Shown piece after piece: positions 35,700 to 44,161 of a DNA stretch of 64,000 nucleotides; within the stretch, counting starts at the first letter, position 1, and the number at the start of each line of letters is the position of its first letter. Below the pieces are notes generated by a model, which saw nothing but the letters and a program-made list of their open reading frames with translations, did no database searches and was not told where the DNA came from. Origin of the DNA: Granulicella sp. S156 (lineage in GTDB: Bacteria > Acidobacteriota > Terriglobia > Terriglobales > Acidobacteriaceae); NCBI RefSeq assembly GCF_009766105.1, contig NZ_LMUH01000013.1:723930-787929 (forward strand), written 5' to 3'. The translations under genes were made by a program, and so were the position numbers.

Positions 35700-36485
35700 C
35701 TAAACGACGATCACCTGGACATGCTGCTGCTGAAAGGCCTCGACCATCTTGGTGTCGACGGCGTCGTCCGTAATGATGGTATGTAGAGCGCTTGTGCCGC
35801 AGACTTTGACGGAGGTGAACATGCCGAGTTTGCTCGAATCCGCCACTGCAATCACCTGTTTGGCATGCTTCACCATCTCACCCAGAACTAGCGCTTCGTC
35901 GGATTCAATCACCGTTAGGCCATGTTCGGGATGAATGCCGCACGCCCCGATAAACACCTTGTCGAAGAAGAGTCGCTGCAGTGAGTCGAAAGCCGTCGCC
36001 CCAACCATTGAGAACGCGCCCGGCCAGCGAATCGAACCTCCCGTAAGGGTCACACGGGCGTTAGGAAGGCTGGAAAACTCCATTCCTATATTCACCGCGC
36101 TCGTCACGATATGGATGCCCTCGCGATGCCGCAGGCTGCGCGCCACCTGTGTGGTGGTCGTACCCGGCGAAAGCGCAATCGTATCGCCTTCATTGACCAT
36201 TTCCGATGCTGCGATAGCGATACGTCGCTTCTCATCCGTAAAACGCTCCTCGCGCAGCGGAAAAGCCGCATCAAAACGGAACGGTTCGTAGGTCATCTTT
36301 CCAGCCAACTCCACGCTGCCGTGGGTGCGGTTCACTAGGCCGCGCTGCGCGAGCTTAATCAGATCGCGCCGAACACTTGCCGGGGAAGCATTGATGGTGA
36401 CAGCCAGATCCTCAACACAGCTCTGCCCCTTCTGAAGCAGGACGTGAAGGATTTGATTCGCGCGATCTTTAGTTTTTGGAGCCAT
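35700..36485 (-). CDS. DeoR-family transcriptional repressor, AgaR/GlpR type
   Basis: 261 residues. The winged helix (residues ~8-60, ILHVLLQKGQSCVEDLAVTINASPASVRRDLIKLAQRGLVNRTHG) is the classic DeoR type, followed by the sugar-phosphate-sensing DeoRC domain with GDTIALSPGTTTTQVARSL, VTLTGGSIRWPGAFSMVGATA, DKVFIGACGIHPEHG and AVADSSKLG. Length matches enterobacterial AgaR/GlpR proteins. It is divergent from receptor 3 and close to the PfkB-agaS-gatZ operon, in front of which lies a site resembling an AgaR operator (41562-41584), so control of galactosamine/tagatose use is the best guess. The neighbouring fucosidase offers fucose metabolism as another. Confidence 0.88.
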   Translation of the reverse strand: MAPKTKDRANQILHVLLQKGQSCVEDLAVTINASPASVRRDLIKLAQRGLVNRTHGSVELAGKMTYEPFRFDAAFPLREERFTDEKRRIAIAASEMVNEGDTIALSPGTTTTQVARSLRHREGIHIVTSAVNIGMEFSSLPNARVTLTGGSIRWPGAFSMVGATAFDSLQRLFFDKVFIGACGIHPEHGLTVIESDEALVLGEMVKHAKQVIAVADSSKLGMFTSVKVCGTSALHTIITDDAVDTKMVEAFQQQHVQVIVV

Positions 36486-36595
36486 AGGTCAGTTCATTCT
36501 AATGAGGCACAACCCGCATACACCTGAATCGCTTGTGGGTTACGCAACCATTTGAGCATATGAATCACATTTGTTCAAAATTGTGAAATTTTACG

Positions 36596-36625
36596 TTGAC
36601 AAGGCTTCACGAAGGTTTCTATGCT
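36596..36625 (+). promoter_or_regulatory. Promoter of receptor 3
   Basis: TTGACA (36596-36601), 18-bp spacer, TATGCT (36620-36625). It would start transcription near 36632, giving a leader of about 100 nt before the ATG at 36733. An A+T-rich stretch (TTGTTCAAAATTGTGAAA) lies immediately upstream and could serve as an UP element or a regulator site. Confidence 0.65.
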
Positions 36626-36732
36626 CTTTCCATCAAGTAATTCCCAATATCGTGGCCAGCGGATATCCGAGAGAACCCAGGCTCTGTCCCCGCATGAATT
36701 CCTTATGCCGTATGCAACTTGGAGTTGTTCAA

Positions 36733-39700
36733 ATGATGAAAACAGCCAGAACTACAAAGCTTTGTACGCGTCTCTCAGGGATTGCGATTGCCATAGCGGC
36801 ACTTTTTTATACACCTGTTCTGCTCGCGCAGAATGTGACAGGAACGATCTCCGGCACCGTCGCCGATCCGAGCGGCGCCGTGATTTCTGGCGCGCACGTA
36901 ACCGCTGAGAACACCGGCACAGGCGTTAAGGCTGAATCGACGACAAATGGCTCCGGCGACTACGCCATTCGCTTTCTGCCAATTGGAACGTACAGTGTGA
37001 AGATCGAAGCGCAGGGTTTCAACGCGCAGACCATCGCGCCCTTCGCGCTTGAAGTCAATCAGACGGCAAAGTTCAACACCAGCCTGACGGTGGGCTCCAG
37101 CAGCGCCAGCATCGAGGTAAAGAATGAGGTCGCTCCCATTCTGGATACGACGGATGCGACACTGGCCACCACGTTTACCGCAAACCAGCTTGCAAACCTG
37201 CCCCTGAATGGTGGCAACTTCGCACAGGTGGCGGAGTTTTCTGCTGGTACGGTCGCCACGCCAAACGGTTTTTCGGGTAGCAACGCAATTGAGCGAGACA
37301 CTGGCTTCGGCGCTACTGTTGCTGTCGGCGGAAATCGCAACCAGGAAAACGACTACACGCTTGAGGGTGCCGACAACAACGAGCCGCAGCAAAATCTGAT
37401 TGCGTATAATCCCGCCGTTGAAGCGCTTGCGGAGGTTCGCACCGTCAGCGCAAACGCTGGCGTAACGTACGGAAACTCCAATGGCGGCTCAATCGTTTCC
37501 ATCTTCAAATCAGGAAATAACCAGTTTCACGGCTCTGCGTTTTTCTATCTTGAAAACTACAATCTTGATACGAACTCCTGGCACAACAAAGACCAAACCC
37601 CGATTGTCGCCAAAAATCCTTATACCCAGACAAAATTCGGAGGCACGCTGGGCGGCCCCATCTTGCGCAGCAAGAAACTCTTTTTCTTTGGAGACTATGA
37701 AGGGAACCGGTATCACTCCGGGGGCCTCGCTATTAGCAGCGTGATGCCGGCCGCATGGCGCGCGGGAGATTTTTCTTCACTATTAAATCCCCCAATAGGT
37801 GCTAACGGCCAACCAGAGTTTACTCCAATCCAGCTTTACGACACGCAGAATAACTTCGTTCCCTATGCTAACAATCAGGTCCCGATAGTGAATCCGGTTG
37901 CGAAGTTTCTCTTCGCCCATCCTGAACTCTATCCGCTTCCCAATGCGACGTCGACCGACGGCAAGATGCAAAGCAACTATCAGTCGCCGCAGCAGAAGTA
38001 CATCGTCAACAATCAATATGACATCAAGATCGATTGGAACCCAGGTAGCTCGAACCAGTTCTCGGCCTTCTACTCATCAGGACGTGGGTATGACGCGACT
38101 TCTGCGTCATTTCCGGCTGCCATTCCTAGTACCAATGTCTTTCCTATACATATTGGTGGCGGCAGTTGGATTCATGTTTTCTCAAATGCAATTGTTAATG
38201 AGGCACGTTTCGGCTTTACGCGCGTCCGTTGGGATCAAGGCATTCCGTTCGATCCGTCGGGAGCCTTTGGTTTGAGCGGAAACAGTATCGTAGGCATTCC
38301 GTTTGGAACGCAACGCTATGTTGGGTTCTCACAGCAAGGTTTTGGCGGAACCAACCCCGGTACGACGGCAGGTGTTGGAATTGTTCGAGATAACACCTTC
38401 AAATACACCGACAATCTAACTTGGCAGCATGGCCAGCATCTGCTTACGATGGGCGTACAGGCCAGGCGCTATCAGCAGAACTATATCAATACTGGCAGTA
38501 CTGGCGACTCGGGGTTTCTCGGAAACTTCAGCTATAGTGGCCTATTTTCAGGCAACCCAAGTTCAAATCCTCTATTAAACAGCCTGGGCTACGCACCAAC
38601 GGACTTTGTTCTTGATCGAGTTGCTTCCAATGGGCTTTCGTCGGGTCTTGGCGAAGATGGCAATCGCCAGTGGCGCATGGCCGGATACTTTCAGGACGAT
38701 TGGAAAATCACGCCAAAACTGACTCTCAATATCGGTCTCCGTTACGAGTTCGATCAGCCTTGGTATGAAGCGCATGACAAGACGGCCAATATCGTATTCC
38801 AAAGTGGGGTAGCAGTAGTGGAGTATGCGGGTTCGGTTCCGGCTGGGGCCGTTCCCGGGTCGATCGTCTGCCCGACACGCGCCTGCTATAACGCCAATTG
38901 GACACAATTCATGCCGCGTTTCGGCTTTGCCTATCAGATCGTTCCACGTCTCGTTGTTCGCGGCGGCTATTCTGCAACCAGCTTCCTTGAGGGCGATAAC
39001 TTCAATCAGCGGCTTACCTCCAGCCCGCCTTTCGTATCATTCAGCTCTGTCATCGCAACCAATCCATCTGGCACCAATGGCGGTACACCATCAACGGTTG
39101 AAGACGGGTTCAGTACGCAGTTCAATGGCCAGGGATCTACCACCTACTCTGTTTGGCCGCAAAACCAGCAGCCTGCTTACGTTAGCCAATATAACCTTAC
39201 GACGGAATACGCCTTAACCAATACACTTTCGCTGAGTGCTGGTTACCTTGGTGAATCTGGCCAGCATCTTTCCAACTATGGCTATCCTGGGCAATTCACG
39301 ATAGCTCAGGCGAATATCTTCTCACTTCTTCCAGCCGCAATTCAGAACGATCAGTCGCTGTGGCCTGCCTCACTCAATACGGCTTATTCGAATATCCCAG
39401 GCGTTGGTAAAAATAGCTCAAACGTTCTTGTAACTGGATCGTCGGCCATGATGAACTACAACGGCCTGTTGATGACGTTGCGGCAACGCACCCATCATGG
39501 GCTCGAGTTCACGGCCAACTACACGTATTCGAAGGCATTGGCGGACCAGACTAGTGGTAACTATGGAGGTAACGCCACAAATTACTTCAACTACGCCCAG
39601 GATTACGGCCCTGCAAGCACCGACATTCGTCACAACATCACTTTCAACGGTGTTTACACATTGCCTGTCGGTCGCGGACAAGACTATGGCCACGACATGA

Positions 39701-40275
39701 ATCATGCGCTCGATTTGATTGTTGGCGGTTGGAAGCTTTCGGCTACGCTCATCAATTACAGCGGATATCCCGTTACAATTACTGGCCCAAACAATACCAG
39801 CATTAACAGTAATACTATTAGTGCGCGAGCAAACCGGTATCGCTCCTTCAAGATTGTGCATCGGAGCCTCAATAACTGGTGGGGAACGGACCCTTCGGTG
39901 CAAGATTTTGTGAACGTGGTTAATCCCCAGACAGGCGTGTCTGCACTTCAAAGTCAGTGCGCTCTCATTACTTCGGATAACGGTGTGTGTGCGTACGGCT
40001 CAGAATCCAATACTCCAGGTCAGCAGCAATATGGGACAGCAGCTTCCAATAGCGAACGCGGACCTGGCTATCGTCAAGTGGATGCCTCGCTCTTCAAGGA
40101 CTTCCATATTTATGGTGAGCATATGATTGGGTTCCGTGCCAATTTTTATAACCTGTTCAATATTGCTAGCTACAGTGCCCCAGACAGCAACATAACAGAC
40201 GGTAACTTCGGACAGATAACCAATGTCTCTTCACCACCGCGACAGATTGAACTCAGCGCGCACTACAATTTCTAG
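36733..40275 (+). CDS. Oar-like TonB-dependent receptor 3
   Basis: About 1180 residues from the ATG at 36733, chosen because TTGGAG lies 8 nt upstream and a signal peptide (IAIAIAALFYTPVLLAQ) begins shortly after; the open frame extends 54 codons further upstream through the predicted promoter. After the signal: carboxypeptidase-regulatory-like domain (GTISGTVADPSGAVISGAHV), plug (LANLPLNGGNFAQVAEFSAG ... YTLEGADNNEPQQN) and a barrel ending IELSAHYNF. It is an outer-membrane importer, probably for oligosaccharides freed by the adjacent GH20/GH29 enzymes. It is divergent from the DeoR repressor and ends at a strong terminator. Confidence 0.9.
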   Translation: MMKTARTTKLCTRLSGIAIAIAALFYTPVLLAQNVTGTISGTVADPSGAVISGAHVTAENTGTGVKAESTTNGSGDYAIRFLPIGTYSVKIEAQGFNAQTIAPFALEVNQTAKFNTSLTVGSSSASIEVKNEVAPILDTTDATLATTFTANQLANLPLNGGNFAQVAEFSAGTVATPNGFSGSNAIERDTGFGATVAVGGNRNQENDYTLEGADNNEPQQNLIAYNPAVEALAEVRTVSANAGVTYGNSNGGSIVSIFKSGNNQFHGSAFFYLENYNLDTNSWHNKDQTPIVAKNPYTQTKFGGTLGGPILRSKKLFFFGDYEGNRYHSGGLAISSVMPAAWRAGDFSSLLNPPIGANGQPEFTPIQLYDTQNNFVPYANNQVPIVNPVAKFLFAHPELYPLPNATSTDGKMQSNYQSPQQKYIVNNQYDIKIDWNPGSSNQFSAFYSSGRGYDATSASFPAAIPSTNVFPIHIGGGSWIHVFSNAIVNEARFGFTRVRWDQGIPFDPSGAFGLSGNSIVGIPFGTQRYVGFSQQGFGGTNPGTTAGVGIVRDNTFKYTDNLTWQHGQHLLTMGVQARRYQQNYINTGSTGDSGFLGNFSYSGLFSGNPSSNPLLNSLGYAPTDFVLDRVASNGLSSGLGEDGNRQWRMAGYFQDDWKITPKLTLNIGLRYEFDQPWYEAHDKTANIVFQSGVAVVEYAGSVPAGAVPGSIVCPTRACYNANWTQFMPRFGFAYQIVPRLVVRGGYSATSFLEGDNFNQRLTSSPPFVSFSSVIATNPSGTNGGTPSTVEDGFSTQFNGQGSTTYSVWPQNQQPAYVSQYNLTTEYALTNTLSLSAGYLGESGQHLSNYGYPGQFTIAQANIFSLLPAAIQNDQSLWPASLNTAYSNIPGVGKNSSNVLVTGSSAMMNYNGLLMTLRQRTHHGLEFTANYTYSKALADQTSGNYGGNATNYFNYAQDYGPASTDIRHNITFNGVYTLPVGRGQDYGHDMNHALDLIVGGWKLSATLINYSGYPVTITGPNNTSINSNTISARANRYRSFKIVHRSLNNWWGTDPSVQDFVNVVNPQTGVSALQSQCALITSDNGVCAYGSESNTPGQQQYGTAASNSERGPGYRQVDASLFKDFHIYGEHMIGFRANFYNLFNIASYSAPDSNITDGNFGQITNVSSPPRQIELSAHYNF

Positions 40276-40290
40276 TCAAGTGCAATAGTT

Positions 40291-40332
40291 AAAAGGCGAG
40301 ACGTGGATTTCAAAATCCACGTCTCGCCTTTT
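40291..40332. terminator. Bidirectional terminator, perfect 20-bp stem
   Basis: AAAAGGCGAGACGTGGATTT at 40291-40310 pairs exactly with 40313-40332. The A4 and T4 ends give U tracts in both directions. It separates receptor 3 from the convergent metal-dependent hydrolase gene. Confidence 0.9.
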
Positions 40333-40407
40333 AAGGCTATAACTACATTGCTACGAAATATTGTCTATTTATTGCAGCTTCCAGATTGATCTGCCTTGAG
40401 GCGCTGA

Positions 40408-41460
40408 CTAGGGCAGTAAACGCAGCGCATTCTCCCGGTACACCTTTCGCAGAACATCAGCCGGAAGGTTCAGACCGTAGATACTCCAGCGGCCTTGACG
40501 CGAGGCATGCGAGGGATACTCGAAGTATTCATCCTCGGTCTCAAGAAACCGGTAGTACAAACGGTACATCTCCTTTTCCGGCAAGAGGTCGGCCCCAAAG
40601 AGGATTCGATCGGGAAACTTCAGAAAGAACTTGCGTGCCGAGTAGGGTTGTCTTCCTAGCTCGGATGCACGGGCGCTGATATCGACATAAACGTTCGGAT
40701 AGGCCTCCAGCAGTTCCGTGACTCGTGCGAGGTTCTCGCCGCATTCGGCAACATGAGCAGCCACAAAGGTCGTCTTCGGATGCCTTGCGATGACCCGGTC
40801 GCGCTGATCAAGCAGCTCCTGCTTGGTATATTGTGTGCCGCTAAAGGCCCAGTCCGGATGCGCCGCTAGTTCTTCGTAGCGCTCGTTACGGGCATCAATC
40901 GGTAGGAAAAATGCGTCAGGATCGGCCGTGTGGAACATCACAGGCACGCCCAGCTCCGCGGCCTTATCGAAGATCGGAGCCAGCCGTTCATCATCGATGC
41001 GCAACAGCTCTCCCGAACCATCTCGTACACTGAGCCCAAGATCCTTCCAGAACTTGATGCCCACCGCGCCGTGTTCCACCAGACGTTCCAGGCGGTCGCA
41101 GCTCATCTTGGTAAAGTCTGAGCTCTCCACCCCACTCCAATCCATCCAGCCAATCGTGGCAAAACGGTGCGGATCTTCGGAACGAAAGCGATCTATCCCC
41201 TTAAGCGCACTCTCTCCTGTCTGCATCGTGATGTTGACGATGCGCTCGATACCGCAAGCGTCCATCACGCGAAGAACATCCCGAGGAGCGAGGGCGTCCA
41301 GATGATTGTGGTAATCGATCACCGGAAACTGGGGCTTTTCAACGACATGGTTATTGGCTACGAGTGTAGAGCGCGGATGAAAACTGCCAAGCGGAAGTGT
41401 AACTTCTGCTTGTGCCGTTACCATGGCGACAAATTTATCCTCATTCTTGGGTACGGTCAT
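40408..41460 (-). CDS. Amidohydrolase_2-type metal-dependent hydrolase
   Basis: 350 residues from an ATG with AAGGAAG 8 nt upstream and no signal peptide, so cytoplasmic. It is a TIM-barrel amidohydrolase of the PF04909 type: DYHNHLD (H51/H53), GIKFWKDLG, MFHTADPDAFF, FVAAHVAECGEN and ILFGADLLPE carry the expected metal ligands. Relatives are lactonases, decarboxylases and other sugar-acid hydrolases. It is divergent from the pfkB-agaS-gatZ operon, with the AgaR-like site about 100 bp before its start, so it may take part in the same pathway, for example as a lactonase or an unrelated-type deacetylase. That is inference; the sequence alone does not give a substrate. Confidence 0.75.
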   Translation of the reverse strand: MTVPKNEDKFVAMVTAQAEVTLPLGSFHPRSTLVANNHVVEKPQFPVIDYHNHLDALAPRDVLRVMDACGIERIVNITMQTGESALKGIDRFRSEDPHRFATIGWMDWSGVESSDFTKMSCDRLERLVEHGAVGIKFWKDLGLSVRDGSGELLRIDDERLAPIFDKAAELGVPVMFHTADPDAFFLPIDARNERYEELAAHPDWAFSGTQYTKQELLDQRDRVIARHPKTTFVAAHVAECGENLARVTELLEAYPNVYVDISARASELGRQPYSARKFFLKFPDRILFGADLLPEKEMYRLYYRFLETEDEYFEYPSHASRQGRWSIYGLNLPADVLRKVYRENALRLLP

Positions 41461-41880
41461 TGGATCGGCTTCCTTTTGCCTGTTGGAGAATGACGTAAAC
41501 GCGAGCGTCGCGCAAGGCTAATGTGGGCACTCTATCGAAGCGCCAAACTATCTGTCAATCTAAATCGAAATAAAACGAAATATAAAGCAATCCGGCTTCT
41601 CATGCAAGGGCTGAACGGATGTTGAGGCTTGCCAGGACACCGCACTGTCCATCGAGACGTAGCGGTCAATCTGCAGCCTCAGTTATGGCGAAGACGAATC
41701 ATCCCGGCACGGGAACGCGTCGGAAACGATTGTAAATGAAACATTCGGTCGGTCTGTGATCCACTACGCTAACACAATGTATGCATTTAGGGATTCTATT
41801 TGTCGTTTTCTAAATTCGTATTGTTTCTTTTTGTACGTTATGATAACTATTCGTAATAGGATAGACTTTGGAGTGCGTTT
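41461..41880. other. Divergent control region, hydrolase / tagatose operon
   Basis: A 420-bp spacer without a recognisable gene. It contains the AgaR-like operator at 41562-41584, and a T-rich stretch at 41800-41835 with further partial TCGTTTT/GTTTC repeats near the pfkB start. No clear -35/-10 pair was identified. The region around 41600-41760 shows no structure I can name. Confidence 0.4.
41562..41584 (-). promoter_or_regulatory. AgaR/DeoR-type direct-repeat operator
   Basis: On the minus strand this reads TTTCGTTTTATTTCGATTT, with the TTTCG unit repeated at a 10-bp period. This closely fits the direct-repeat TTTCRTTTYRTTTY core that I recall for E. coli AgaR. It lies 100 bp before the metal-dependent hydrolase and 300 bp before pfkB. 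The DeoR-family protein at 35700 is the obvious candidate to bind it. Confidence 0.55.
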
Positions 41881-42870
41881 ATGAGTTCGTTAGATGTGGC
41901 GATCGCCGGCGAGATCAATCTGGATCTCATTTTTTATGGGCTCCCGACGGAGATCCCCGTGGAGCGGGAGCTTCTGGCGACAGGCTTTGAGGTGACGCTC
42001 GGTAGTTCTTCCGCCATTCTGGCGCATAACCTGGCGTCTTTGGGTCTCGCAACGGGTTTTATCACCCGCGTGGGGCCGGACGAGTTGGGTCGCCTTGCAC
42101 TCGATCGCCTGGCGGAAAGCGGCGTAGATCTGAGCAAGGTGGTGCATGCGCGCGAGGGCGTGGGCACTGGGGTCACCGTGCTTCTCCAACATGGCAGCGA
42201 ACGACGTATTCTCACCTATCCCGGGACAATGGGCGAGATGTCGTGCGCTGATCTGGATATCAGCTATCTCGCCTCGGCACGCCACTTTCACCTCTCTTCA
42301 CTGTTTCTCCAGCGTGGACTGCAAAAGGATTTACCGGCCCTCTTTCGCGATTTGAAGTCGCGGGGTCTCACGATTTCCCTGGACACGAATGATGATCCTG
42401 CGGACCAGTGGGGTGGAGTCCTGCCGGAGCTGCTTCCTCTTATTGATGTTCTCTTGCCGAATCGACAGGAGCTGTGTCGCATGACCCAGCGGGAGAGCGT
42501 AACGGAGGCGCTGGATTCACTTGCAGCCGTAGTCCCAATCATCGCCGTAAAGTGCGGTAACGAGGGGGCGATTGTTCAGGCAGGGAAACACCGGACTCAC
42601 GTGCCACCAGTCTCTGTTCAGGCGGTGGACACAATCGGTGCGGGAGACAGCTTCAATGCAGGGTTTCTCGCCGCATGGCTCTCTGGCTACAGTGCGGAGG
42701 AGAGCGCAGCCGCCGGCAATATTACCGGCGCACTCTCCACGCAGCGGTCAGGTGGTACAGAGGCGTTTCGCACGGCGAATGACCGCGAAAAGTTTTTACG
42801 AGACCACAATTTTCCCCACCTTCCATGTCACTCTACGAACGCCGGCGCCGACCGCGTTACACAGGGATAA
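41881..42870 (+). CDS. PfkB-family sugar kinase
   Basis: 329 residues with GGAG 7 nt before the ATG. It shows the PfkB signatures: VAIAGEINLDLIFYG at the start, LGSSSAILAHNLASLG, and TIGAGDSFNAGF with the catalytic base D256. It starts an operon with agaS (37 bp downstream) and gatZ. Given these partners it probably phosphorylates tagatose, tagatose-6-phosphate, or the incoming hexosamine; ribokinase-family sequence alone does not distinguish these. Without a partner aldolase for tagatose-1,6-bisphosphate, a C6 kinase is a reasonable guess. It acts in the cytoplasm. Confidence 0.8.
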   Translation: MSSLDVAIAGEINLDLIFYGLPTEIPVERELLATGFEVTLGSSSAILAHNLASLGLATGFITRVGPDELGRLALDRLAESGVDLSKVVHAREGVGTGVTVLLQHGSERRILTYPGTMGEMSCADLDISYLASARHFHLSSLFLQRGLQKDLPALFRDLKSRGLTISLDTNDDPADQWGGVLPELLPLIDVLLPNRQELCRMTQRESVTEALDSLAAVVPIIAVKCGNEGAIVQAGKHRTHVPPVSVQAVDTIGAGDSFNAGFLAAWLSGYSAEESAAAGNITGALSTQRSGGTEAFRTANDREKFLRDHNFPHLPCHSTNAGADRVTQG

Positions 42871-42907
42871 CGGATCGGTCCTTAGAAGGTTCGATTGGAG
42901 AAAGTAA

Positions 42908-44152
42908 ATGCGTTTTACGCCAGGAACAGACCTAGCGGGTACTACATTAGGAGCTTTGGAAGACATGAATCCTCTCAAACAATTACTCGATCTGCCGGCA
43001 GCGGAAAAAGAAAAACGCGGCCTGCTGCACACACCGCATGAGATTGCTCAGCAGCCCGCTACATGGAGGAGCACTTGGAAGCTCTTTGAGAAGCGTCTTC
43101 CGGAGATTCAGGAGTTTCTTATTAAGGCTGGCCTTCAGGCGACGCCGGATCAACGGCCTATTGTGTATTTGGTGGGAGCAGGTACGTCCGATTACATCGG
43201 ACAGTGTCTGCATCACCTGCTTCGGCAAAAGTGGCAATGTGAGGTAGAAGCGGTCTCGAGCACCAGCCTCCTCATCGACTTTTCCGACCTCATTCTCAAA
43301 GACCGACCCTATCTCTGGGTATCCTTCTCGCGTTCTGGTGATAGCCCCGAAGGGGTTGCGGTTCTGCAGCGCGCGCTTGCGCAGCAGCCGCACATCTCGC
43401 ATTTAGTGATCTCCTGCAATGCTGCTGGCAAGATGACACAGATGATCACCGGGCAGGATAACTGCCTCAGCATCGTGCTTGACGAAGAGACCAATGACAG
43501 AGGCCTGGCGATGACCAGTTCGTTTACGAACATGGTTCTCTTCGGGCAGGCGCTCGCGCACACATGGTCTGCGGCGGAGTATGCGCCCATCGTCGAATCG
43601 ATGTGCACCGCGGCGGACAGCTTCCTGCCTCTGGCGTCGAAGATGGCGATAACTCTTGCAGAGCTGGATTACACACGCGCATGCTTTATCGGATCGGGTG
43701 TACTTGCCGGAGTGGCACAGGAGTCAGCGCTCAAATTGCTCGAGTTGACTGCCGGCAAGGTGAAAACAATGTCGCAGACGACACTTGGTCTAAGGCATGG
43801 ACCCATGGCCGCTCTCGATCGGGAAACCCTGTTCATCTGCTTTCTTTCCACGGAGAGCACACGTCAGCGCTATGAAATTGACCTGTTACGTGAGATTGAG
43901 CGTAAGCAATTGGTAGGCGCGTCAGTCGCTGTGATCGGCTGCGGGGCACGACTTCTTCCTGAGATTGAGAACACCCAGATACTCGCGCCCGTTGGTCATT
44001 GGGATGTGCCGGATATTTACAGGCCCGTGATCGATGTTCTCTTCGGGCAGGCTCTAGGACTGTTCTTTAGCCTTCATCATGGTCTAACGCCAGACTCGCC
44101 GAGTCCAAACGGTGCGATCAGCCGGGTCGTTCAACCCATCATGATTTATTGA
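42908..44152 (+). CDS. agaS: AgaS-type galactosamine-6-phosphate deaminase/isomerase
   Basis: 414 residues with two SIS domains. It matches E. coli AgaS in detail: GAGTSDYIGQ, SFSRSGDSPEGVAVL, NDRGLAMTSSFTNM, GVAQESALKLLELTAGK, GLRHGP and the near-terminal LTPDSPSPNGAISRVVQP. AgaS enzymes deaminate and isomerise galactosamine-6-phosphate to tagatose-6-phosphate and ammonia in the cytoplasm. The ATG at 42908 follows GGAGAAAG; a second ATG at 42965 is possible. It lies between pfkB and gatZ (9 bp to gatZ), so the three form one operon. No N-acetylgalactosamine-6-phosphate deacetylase of the AgaA/NagA type is present in the window. Confidence 0.9.
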   Translation: MRFTPGTDLAGTTLGALEDMNPLKQLLDLPAAEKEKRGLLHTPHEIAQQPATWRSTWKLFEKRLPEIQEFLIKAGLQATPDQRPIVYLVGAGTSDYIGQCLHHLLRQKWQCEVEAVSSTSLLIDFSDLILKDRPYLWVSFSRSGDSPEGVAVLQRALAQQPHISHLVISCNAAGKMTQMITGQDNCLSIVLDEETNDRGLAMTSSFTNMVLFGQALAHTWSAAEYAPIVESMCTAADSFLPLASKMAITLAELDYTRACFIGSGVLAGVAQESALKLLELTAGKVKTMSQTTLGLRHGPMAALDRETLFICFLSTESTRQRYEIDLLREIERKQLVGASVAVIGCGARLLPEIENTQILAPVGHWDVPDIYRPVIDVLFGQALGLFFSLHHGLTPDSPSPNGAISRVVQPIMIY

Positions 44153-44161
44153 GGAGATTGT

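Noticed and set aside
36560..36600. AgaR-like operator before receptor 3 (GTGAAATTTTACG)
   Set aside because: Only the GAAATNNNACG part resembles the site at 41562; the direct TTTCG repeat is missing, so I do not claim it.
36571..36732. Upstream start for receptor 3 (54 extra codons)
   Set aside because: The extension would be read through the TTGACA-18-TATGCT promoter and lacks a signal peptide; the ATG at 36733 has a ribosome site and precedes the signal directly.
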